64,000 nucleotides of DNA from Symbiodinium natans (lineage: Eukaryota > Sar > Dinophyceae > Suessiales > Symbiodiniaceae), in contig CAJNDS010000308.1 of NCBI GenBank assembly GCA_905221605.1, positions 18,501 through 82,500 of the forward strand. The letters are read 5' to 3'. The notes under the pieces were generated by a model. It did no database searches, was not told the origin of the DNA, and was given only the letters and a program-made list of their open reading frames with translations. A program made the translations under genes and the position numbers. Position 1 is the first letter of the stretch; each line of letters begins with the position of its first letter. Shown piece after piece: positions 45,101-51,746 of the stretch.

Positions 45101-47423
45101 CGTCACTTGATGCTGCTTCCCCATCGGGGGCATCGGCCACTGCTGGGGCAGGAGGACCAATGTCCGGTTCAGCACGCACCTCGTCAGAGGGCGGAGCAGG
45201 GCGAGAACCATCCAGGATGGCTCGCACACGCGCCGCTCCTTCGGACCTGAGGAGACCTGAGTCTCGAACACCATCCCCTTTTGGTTCAGGCTTAGGCTTA
45301 GCTTTAAGTTTTACTGTAGGCTTGGTGCGGTCCGGCAGAGGCCGGACAGGCGTGTCCTCCTCCATCAGTTCCCTGAGAGTCCTTTCGTCAGGATCATCGG
45401 CGGACGCCGGCGTGATAGGAACCCTCTTTTGAGGAATGACAAACCCACAACCTCGAAGCTTCGCAACGTCCTGGTTATCAAGTTGGTAAACTGACCTACA
45501 GGTGTAGGCAGTAATGCTCCAACGTTCACCTTTCCAAGGCCTTACGGAATGGGATGTCTTCGGGTCAAAAACAACAATCTTGTTGTGACTGTCATGGACC
45601 ATCCCAGGTAGTTTGGTGCCTATAGAATCCTTGACCTCTAGATAATTTTTATTGGTTTTCATAGCGTTCGGGTCATGAATCCAAAGGCCACCATCGGAAA
45701 ACTCTCCCACGGCAATCGTAACGTTGAGATGGTCTTTGTGATTGTTCACATCCTTATGGACCTTGATAGGCGAGTTCTGGTTGATGCAAAGTGAGGAACA
45801 GCTCTCCAACTCCGCGCCTCTCTTGCGAAGAAACGCGATGAGATACTTGATAGTGTTAACATGGCGTCCAGTTCTCTTGGTTACACCATGAAACCCTCCG
45901 TGCGCAAAGGCACCAAGTATCACGTACTTCTCTTTGCTATTGCCATGCTTCTCTCCTAGTGCTTTTCTTCTACTCCTACCTGCTCCGAAATTGACGGTGC
46001 GCAAGAGATCAACGCATGATCGCTCCGAGAAGTCGTGCTTCTCCAGAAGCTGCAAAGCAATCTCTTCAGAGCTGCGATCAGGCACTTCACTTCTGGCAAC
46101 CGGCTGAATCTCATCGGACTTAGATTCACGCGCAGGGCAGGCAGTGCCCTCCTTCCACGATTTGAGGAAAGGCACATTATCTCGAACATCAAGGAAAACT
46201 CTTTCACCCTCAGGAGTCTTCAAGTAAGGGCGAGCGCAGGCTCTCCAAATGAAATCGAAACCTTGCTCCATGCAACGCTGTCCTATGGAGAGGACTGAAG
46301 GAGTGTCGGGCAGCACATAAGGCTTGGCAGAAATAGCAATCGACGGAACGTCGACATCACATTGCTTGTCAGCAGAGCTGGGACCGTTCGCGGTCATGAT
46401 GTTGATCGGCTGTTCAGACTCATAAGCCTTCAAATGCTGGAGATCCCTCTCAGCGATTAGGTCTTGTGCACTCCCTGTGTCGCCAATCCATTCAAGGTTA
46501 AGCATCTTAGAGGACCCTCTGGTCTTAGCAGGGCACGACACTCTGAGACCCTTTGGGATACAGTGATTACATCCAATCTCTGAATCACACTCCCAGCGGC
46601 AGGCCGGGACGTCGTCCTTGGTAGAGATGGAAGCTTTCAGCATCTTCGCTGACATCTGGGCCTCTCGGATGGAGTCTGCTCTGGTTTCTGGAACAAAATC
46701 CAAAGGCTTTTCTCCTCGATGCTTACGGTTGGTGGGCGAAACTGGAGTGAACCTCGCGTTGGGATCACTAACAGGAATGTTGATGTAATCGACTTCAGAG
46801 CTGAAATTTACCGCTGGTAGCGCCAGACTATAGGGATACGTGCAATTGGTGATCTGGTCCGTCCACTCCTTCCGGAGGGAGAAAGCATCGGCTTGGGTGG
46901 CCGAACCAGCAACAAGAGCACTAAGGAGACATACAGCAGCAGGGATACCGCCTGAAGGCTTCTTTCTGCCTGAGCCCTTCGAGTTCTTGGAGCCTTGACT
47001 TCCCTTGGAATTCCTGCTACCCTTAGAACCCTTGGAGCTAGAGCGAGAAGACTTGCGATCTTTCTTCTTCTTGCGGTCCTTCTTCTTCCCTTTGCCTTTT
47101 GACCCCTTCCCACTGGTTTCGGAAGGCGCAGCTGCACCTGGCTTGCTCGTGTGGAGAAAATTGCAGTTCTCCCCTCGATCGCAACGTCCTTGCTTGTAGA
47201 ATTTGCAGATCTTAGGCTTACCACCGGGGCTTGCAGAGCTTGCTCGTGAGCCAGCCGGCGTAGCGGAGCGGCCGCGTCCCTTGGCCGGAGTCTGGTGCTT
47301 GTACTTACATTGGTCACCTTTGGTACAGGAACCATTACGGACCCATGAAATGCAGAAACCCTTAGGAACCCTCTTAGGTGCAGGTGCGGTGGGCACAGCA
47401 GGACTGCCCGTCTGTCGAGCCAT
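42150..47423 (-). CDS. pol: Gag-Pol: CCCH zinc fingers, retropepsin, oxygenase-like domain, integrase, reverse transcriptase (1757 aa)
   Basis: The frame is open upstream of ATG 47423 to about 47582, so translation may enter from Gag by frameshift. Residues 24-43 and 73-91 are two CCCH zinc fingers (C-x8-C-x5-C-x3-H and C-x7-C-x5-C-x3-H), followed by a Lys/Ser-rich stretch (105-155). Residues 313-322 hold the aspartic protease motif IGDTGSAQDL (D315-T-G-S). Residues about 450-650 form a 2OG-Fe(II)-oxygenase-like domain with H556, D558, H625 and R634. Integrase follows: H800/H804-C811-C814 zinc motif and a likely D844-D906-E937 triad. RT spans about 1370-1610, with the first Asp in QQADGKQAYTQ (D485+1000) but YADH (1575-1578) where YVDD is expected. 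The end of the ORF (DTTG, stop) is antisense reading of an inverted segment. Without that inversion it would run on into RNase H. Confidence 0.9.
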   Translation of the reverse strand: MARQTGSPAVPTAPAPKRVPKGFCISWVRNGSCTKGDQCKYKHQTPAKGRGRSATPAGSRASSASPGGKPKICKFYKQGRCDRGENCNFLHTSKPGAAAPSETSGKGSKGKGKKKDRKKKKDRKSSRSSSKGSKGSRNSKGSQGSKNSKGSGRKKPSGGIPAAVCLLSALVAGSATQADAFSLRKEWTDQITNCTYPYSLALPAVNFSSEVDYINIPVSDPNARFTPVSPTNRKHRGEKPLDFVPETRADSIREAQMSAKMLKASISTKDDVPACRWECDSEIGCNHCIPKGLRVSCPAKTRGSSKMLNLEWIGDTGSAQDLIAERDLQHLKAYESEQPINIMTANGPSSADKQCDVDVPSIAISAKPYVLPDTPSVLSIGQRCMEQGFDFIWRACARPYLKTPEGERVFLDVRDNVPFLKSWKEGTACPARESKSDEIQPVARSEVPDRSSEEIALQLLEKHDFSERSCVDLLRTVNFGAGRSRRKALGEKHGNSKEKYVILGAFAHGGFHGVTKRTGRHVNTIKYLIAFLRKRGAELESCSSLCINQNSPIKVHKDVNNHKDHLNVTIAVGEFSDGGLWIHDPNAMKTNKNYLEVKDSIGTKLPGMVHDSHNKIVVFDPKTSHSVRPWKGERWSITAYTCRSVYQLDNQDVAKLRGCGFVIPQKRVPITPASADDPDERTLRELMEEDTPVRPLPDRTKPTVKLKAKPKPEPKGDGVRDSGLLRSEGAARVRAILDGSRPAPPSDEVRAEPDIGPPAPAVADAPDGEAASSDDPEAPEHRARSRSKEALIKESTTREHLMTHVPKNPYCQICQRAKMYKPPSYKKETSTIEAEVFGDHVTADHLILHRDKQTVIEDSRLALVVKDVATCFMYAYPAALKSEDECLVALQHFASAKDNVETFYSDKSKELEAAAKTLGWRHELSKAYIQQSNAVAERAVRATTEGTRTNLIQAGVSHVYWPFALEHACTAYNISNPGGKEFTPWFKRFGVAFPEEPLPFGCRIDVWVGPKAQRKGRDRFEPTSEPAIFMGYKFQPGMKWRKEVFAIHLKQLNKHDFHECLKPVVASQYKLTDGKIIFPMRERYERVQAGLASDATEGPVSQSLTNQDAEAADEQLPAPADREVEPPKKVLDPKTGKEIDLPEGGRYYDSGGTLGRKYGGTRGSKKPESIPSYLWVNMSKKQKEKAIVDEAREQALRDMEAPTEGSAGSSSAAAAAPAASKDHWEVRLNECKLIRYHYVPRREMFSPDITDCPIELSRISKQRSTTIIPVGGVDVIHEDDDWKNVRKRNKKTSFKWIGKTEFILDRIHSPAPDGDGKDAFPAMPTVPHEPEHREKISSNLPVSEDEVRELFALVARPVGRREILEDPKAQAALDVEWNKLMVKKAWDMGSVREWKDVSDEAIKKGKKVHVGKVFEICVEKGSELPKGDPQRKFKGRTVFQGNNVKDENSDQALFSELGSSPATMEAGKALDAYGHAPGNDCQQADGKQAYTQTTLKGKETWVRLPPDRWPSAWKGKYKDPVVRLTLALYGHPDSGGFWELHCEKMLGEVGFQLVFPAAWPSVFFHPQLRLLLAVYADHFKMAGPKANMQKGWELISSEIDMDSPSPIGRYLGCEHISKSTTLKHSDHPFAHVFDKNVRDPATKETAAPVVREDYTEFHPEEGILVRHRVQPRRALYALPASEAKLCAVGQHRLTEVRSIDDDELIEQSWDHPSGRGKRSKLWVGATSLLSDKHDHASALAAVKKIRDKNEAKKDTTG

Positions 47424-47586
47424 CCGTTCCCGGTTGCGTTCAAGGCGCTTCCTGTTGAGGTGCGCATTTGCAGCATCATACAGGAAACTGTAGGACCGTT
47501 CTTTGGAACCTTCAAGAGCTCTTTCATAGATGTTGATATCATGCGAGAGAGCCTTGACCTTCTTGACCTGTCTGTGGAATAGTGGT

Positions 47587-48891
47587 TCAAGGAATGATGC
47601 TTTTGTCGGGCTTATCAGATGCAGCTACGACCGCGTCACGAACTCTGATGCGCCAATTGCGATAGCTCTCGGGCTGAGGAAACTTTGGTACTATAACCTT
47701 CTCAGCTTCCTTGGTTTTGGGAGCCTTATCCGATGACTCGGCTTTATCGGCATCTTTGTCATTTGAACCACCTTTCATCATCTTCTTGAAAAATCTCTTC
47801 ATCTCTTTTGGTGAAATCGCCGAAGATGAGGAAGAATCAGAGGACGAAGATGAGTCCCTCTTTTTCTTCTTCTTCTTCTTCTTTTTGTCGTCCTTCTTCT
47901 TCTTGTCTCCATCATCATCGTCATCGTCATCATCTGGGTCACCTGGCTTGCCTTTGCCTTGGCCAGGTGGTGTGTCGAGGCGATGCACCTGAGGGAGGCC
48001 GGGCGGTGGCGCGCTAGGACCAGGGTTGCCTTCCGGCTCCCGATGATGGGGCGAATCGGTCTGACTGGCAGCCTTCTGTAGCATCCCTTGAGCTTGAAGC
48101 AGCTTAGCACGAAGATCAGAGTTCTCGCTCGTGAGTGCTGAGCGATGCTCGGCTTCAGAATTGAAGCGTCCGAGCATAGCATTGAATTCAACCTTCATGC
48201 TCTCAACCTGTTCGGATAGCCTCGCATTGTGAACGGCGTACTCACTCTGAACATTGTGAGAAAGTCTCTCAAGCTTGGAGTACTCGGCATTAGCGTAGGC
48301 TTCCGCCTCGCAAAGACGCTTGTGGAGCTCAATGGCTTCAGTCCTTGCTCTGGCAAGAGCAGCAGAATGCTGATCAATGATACCTTGATCGTTGTTTGAC
48401 TTAGTGGCGGCTTCACTCTCAAGCTGCTTAAGATTGTTTTGAAGGACGGTATACTCATGACGCAATTGTGCCACCTTGGATGTGGCTTGGGAACTAAGTA
48501 TGTTGATTTCCTCCCTATGAGCCTCCCCTATGGCTCCTACAATTTCCCTGTGGCGCGCCTCTGCGGCCATGGCAACGGCTGGCCCAGTGTCGGCGTTGAC
48601 GTGAATGTCAACCTGGCTCAACGCCAATTGCCTTGCGTCGATTTGATTCACCTGGAGCTGCCTACGGTCTATGTTCTGGGCATTGAACGTGGGAGAGAAC
48701 ACTGAAGGAGCTCTCTCTGTCGGTGAGTATGCTGGGGCGCTTAGCCCTGGAACCATGTTCCAAGAGTTCATGGAGCCTAAACCTGGAACATTACCAGTGG
48801 CAAGTCGTTGCTCGCTAACTGCTCCAACATGCATGATTCTTGGATCGTTCTGGGCTGCGAGCATTGCCAAGTTCTCTTGACTGAGCGGCAT
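47587..48891 (-). CDS. gag: Gag-like coiled-coil protein (434 aa)
   Basis: First ORF of the element, starting at ATG 48891. Residues about 105-275 are rich in heptad-like Leu/Ala/Glu/Lys and look like a long coiled coil, fitting a self-assembling capsid protein. Residues 285-318 are Pro/Gly-rich. Then come an Asp run (320-327), a Lys-rich run (330-344) and a Ser-rich run (347-357). The last 36 residues include FPQPESYRNWRIRVRDAVVA, which I associate with the start of the copia Gag core in dinoflagellate elements. The ORF stops right after this motif, and the following sequence is open in another frame from before 47580. The expected middle of Gag seems to be missing, so this is probably a truncated Gag. 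The acidic and basic runs could bind RNA or partners; that is inference. Confidence 0.75.
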   Translation of the reverse strand: MPLSQENLAMLAAQNDPRIMHVGAVSEQRLATGNVPGLGSMNSWNMVPGLSAPAYSPTERAPSVFSPTFNAQNIDRRQLQVNQIDARQLALSQVDIHVNADTGPAVAMAAEARHREIVGAIGEAHREEINILSSQATSKVAQLRHEYTVLQNNLKQLESEAATKSNNDQGIIDQHSAALARARTEAIELHKRLCEAEAYANAEYSKLERLSHNVQSEYAVHNARLSEQVESMKVEFNAMLGRFNSEAEHRSALTSENSDLRAKLLQAQGMLQKAASQTDSPHHREPEGNPGPSAPPPGLPQVHRLDTPPGQGKGKPGDPDDDDDDDDGDKKKKDDKKKKKKKKKRDSSSSSDSSSSSAISPKEMKRFFKKMMKGGSNDKDADKAESSDKAPKTKEAEKVIVPKFPQPESYRNWRIRVRDAVVAASDKPDKSIIP

Positions 48892-48938
48892 AACCTCACC
48901 ATCCCTGGGAGGGTTTGTCGATACAGCTGTAGGTTTTT

Positions 48939-49025
48939 CTACAACGGGGTTCTAAGCAGTGACATTGTTTCGTCCTCCACAGGTACGGGGATTGCTGCAG
49001 CATTTCCGGGAGATTGCCCTTCCAT
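48939..49025 (-). pseudogene. Short ORF at the Gag N-terminus, probably frameshifted off Gag
   Basis: An ATG at 49025 opens a 28-codon frame beginning MEGQSPGNAA and ending at TAG (48939-48941). It lies between the 5' LTR and the main Gag ORF. The Gag frame is open just upstream of its first ATG back to a TAG near 48953. Adding one C to the CCCC run at 48946-48949 (minus strand) would fuse the two frames smoothly. It is therefore either the lost N-terminus of Gag with a one-base deletion (preferred) or a true upstream ORF. No domain is recognisable in so short a peptide. Confidence 0.5.
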
Positions 49026-49047
49026 GACACCGGCAGGTAGTGTTAGA

Positions 49048-49064
49048 GTCTACGGCTGATAACC
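49048..49064 (-). promoter_or_regulatory. Candidate primer-binding site
   Basis: The minus-strand sequence directly after the 5' LTR is GGTTATCAGCCGTAGAC. It resembles the initiator-Met-tRNA primer site used by many copia elements (TGGTATCAGAGC) but lacks the leading T and has an extra T. The primer tRNA is therefore uncertain; the position next to the LTR is the main support. Confidence 0.35.
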
Positions 49065-49180
49065 TATTGTTACCAGCGGAAAGCCCTAAACTCAACAAGT
49101 ACAGTGCAACGCACTTTTTGTCTTGAGCCAACGAAGTAGCGTAAGTATGGTAATACAGCTGATATCTTGAAGTATCGACA
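49065..49180 (-). repeat. 5' LTR (116 bp)
   Basis: Identical base for base to 34794-34909. On the minus strand it begins TGTCGATACT and ends GGTAACAATA, so the ends are TG...TA rather than the usual TG...CA. It is very short for a copia LTR. It contains TTGGCTCAAG (49122-49131, minus strand), which matches the 3' end of the dinoflagellate spliced leader. Transcription of the element should start here, but no promoter motif could be assigned with confidence. Confidence 0.94.
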
Positions 49181-49185
49181 AAAAT
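49181..49185. repeat. Target-site duplication, right copy (AAAAT)
   Basis: AAAAT follows the 5' LTR immediately and equals 34789-34793. Together the two copies mark an intact integration event with no later end-to-end LTR recombination. Confidence 0.85.
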
Positions 49186-49756
49186 ACGGTTCTTTTAGGG
49201 TTGCGGGTTGAAGGTTTGGCTTGAGCTCCAATGAACAGGGACCCCCTAAACCCTAAACCCTAAACCCTAAACCCTAAACCCTAAAACCCTAAACCCTAAA
49301 CCCTAAACCCCCCTAAACCCTAACTGCCTGAGTAAGTGGTGCATGGTCTCCGGCATCTCCAGACGTGACCATGTCTTTCATGGGCAGGGGCCTCGGCAAA
49401 GGAACTAGGCTTTGGAGTTTTGGGGGGGCTTTTCAGTTCGCGACATTTTCGGCTCGTGGTCTACGTGATGCCAGGTGTGGGGAGGGCAGGTGCGAGGCGG
49501 GCGCCTTCCCTCACTTCCCTCCCACCTTATCCGCACACATCTTCACATCTCAGATCCTCAACCCGAAACCCTAAACCCTAACCCTAAACCCCAATCCCCA
49601 AACTGTTTAGGGGCGTGTTAAGTGTGAGTCGAGTTCCGGTGCAACTTCCGCACCCCTGAGGCCGCCAAAGGGGTTTTGGGCGGCCTCAAGCCGCAAAACA
49701 TGGGGAGCAATGGTTTAGGGTTTAGGGTTGAGGGTTGAGGGCTGAGGGCTGAGGGC

Positions 49757-49795
<39 letters not shown>

Positions 49796-51740
49796 GGTTT
49801 AAGGTTTTGGGTTTAGGGTTTAGGGTTAGGGTTTATTGTTTAGGGTTCAGGCCTCGAATCCGCGCGGGACTTCGTGCGGGCTTTTCGGGCTTTGGAGTCA
49901 ACGGTCAACCCTAAACCCTAAACCCTAAACCCTAAACCCTAAACCCTAAACCCTAAACCCTAAACCCTAAACCCTAAACCCTAAACCCTAAACCCTAAAC
50001 CCTAAACCCTACTCAGACTCAGGGTAACATTTTGCTTTTCGGGGAGGGCGGGGGGGTATATGAAGGGGTCCCCCAATCTTGCTACTCCTCGCCCCAACAC
50101 AAAGAACACAAACCGCTGCCAAGAACGTCCCAGGCGCGTCGGCGTGCATTTGTCGACACGGTCGGAAACAAGCGGCTTCTCCCGAAGCGCCTGCATCCAA
50201 GAGCTGAGCTGACTGGGGGGTTAGGGCTTAGGGCTTGCGGCTTAGGGCTTCTACCCCGAGTGAAGCCCTGCGATGCTGAAGCGTTGTCTGTGATCACACA
50301 AACTATACGCCAATTCTCATTCATATTCATGTCCTGTGTACACACTATTCATCACCTTTTTGATGATCATAGTCTGACATCAAAGAGCCTTGGACACACG
50401 ATAAACAGGGCCCTGCGCCCTAAACCCCTAAAGCCCTGAGGCCTAAACCCTACGTTTTCTCCAAAGAGACAAAGAGCGAGAGAGGAGCGAGCGAGCGAGC
50501 GAGCGAGGGAGGGAGGGAGGGAGGGAGGGAGAGAGAGACTCAACCCGCAAAACACCCTACACACTACAAACACCCAAAAAAGCACCCAAGCCCTAAACCC
50601 TAAACCCTAAACCCTAAACCCTAAACCCTAAACCCTAAACCCTAAACCCTAAACCCTAAATGAGCCGTGCCTCCATGTCGCTCTCTGGCTCAATGCCAAG
50701 GCTGGGCAACAACGGCCTGGGCTTCACCGGAATGCAATTTAAGGGGTCAGGGTGGGGTTTACGGCAAAGGGGGTTCGGGAGTTTGGGGTGTTAGGGTTTA
50801 GGGGGTTTGAGGGGTTTAGGGTTTAGGGTTTAGGGTTTAGGGTTTAGGGTTGAGGGTTGAGGGTTGAGGGTGTAGGGTTTAGGGGTTAGGGTTTAGGGGT
50901 GTAGGGAGTTTAGGGAGTTTAGGGTGATAGGGTTGAGGGCTTGGAGAGCAACATAACCCCGAAGCCCTACGCTCTAGCCCATTGGGGCCGCGTCCAACTA
51001 TGCGCATCGATCAAGATGAGCCTACCCTCATCACTAAACCCTACACTCCACATTCAGCACATACCTTTAAAACGTCTGGTGGTTCGAAAGCTTCAGGGTT
51101 TTTCGTGTTTGAGGTTTTGGGGATTTTGGGGCTTGAGAGATTTGGGGTTTGTAGGGTCTTTCGGCTTTGGGGTTTAAGTGCTTGAGGTGTTGGGGCTTGG
51201 GGGGGGCTCAGATTTAGGGTAGGTTTCGAAGCTTCAGAGCCGCAAACACCAGCCCTTTCTACCGGGCTGAGGATCATCGGTCGGCACTGGACATCCAACG
51301 CCACGCCCTCCTTCGTCTCCTGAGCGGTCAAGCGCCTTAAGGCGCCCAACAGGTTCAGGGGAAAGACAGGCGGGGGCCAGGCGGCCAGGGGGGTCGTTCT
51401 TGGGGGGCCAGGAGTCCAGAGTAGGGCCCCAGGGAGGCCCTGCAGAAGCCGTTGTCGGTTGCCAGGTGCCCCAGGCGGGGTACTGCACCGGAACTGGAAG
51501 TGCAGCTCACGCTCAACACAACTCTTTAGGCTTGCATAGTAGCTCCAAGCTTAGTGGCTGGCGGGTGTAGTTCTGGGTCAGGCACTAAGCAGGCCTGGGT
51601 GGGAATTTAGGGTTTAGGGTTTAGGGTTTAGGGTTTAGGGTTTAGGGTTTAGGGTTTAGGGTTTAGGGTTTAGGGTTTAGGGTTTAGGGTTTAGGGTTTA
51701 GGGTTTAGGGACATCGGTATCACCCGAGAGTTCTGGGGTC
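49186..51740. repeat. Telomere-like mosaic right of the retrotransposon
   Basis: CCCTAAA 49246-49324, 49908-50012 and 50590-50660; TTGAGGG/TTTAGGG 49712-49845 and 50790-50935; perfect TTTAGGG 51604-51711. Islands at 49325-49560, 50030-50440 and 50940-51600 carry no recognisable gene. Confidence 0.65.
50466..50540 (+). repeat. Microsatellite (GAGC)n then (GAGG)n
   Basis: GAGCGAGC units followed by GAGGGAGG units, about 70 bp, purine-rich on this strand. Confidence 0.9.
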
Positions 51741-51746
51741 TGGTCG

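Larger units (their letters stand above)
34794..49180 (-). mobile_element. Complete Ty1/copia-like LTR retrotransposon, 14.4 kb, with accessory enzyme domains
   Basis: Two identical 116-bp direct repeats (34794-34909 and 49065-49180) bound the unit, and the 5-bp sequence AAAAT flanks it on both sides (34789-34793 and 49181-49185). Everything inside reads on the minus strand: Gag, zinc fingers, protease, integrase, reverse transcriptase, RNase H. Integrase before RT is the Ty1/copia order. At 14.4 kb it is much longer than the usual 5-6 kb copia element; the excess comes from an oxygenase-like insert between protease and integrase and from about 6 kb after RNase H that encodes methyltransferase-like, SGNH-hydrolase-like and KptA-like domains. 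The block is free of the telomere-like tracts that fill both flanks, which supports a single recent insertion. Frame breaks, an internal inversion and an altered RT active site suggest this copy is not autonomous as sequenced. Confidence 0.94.
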
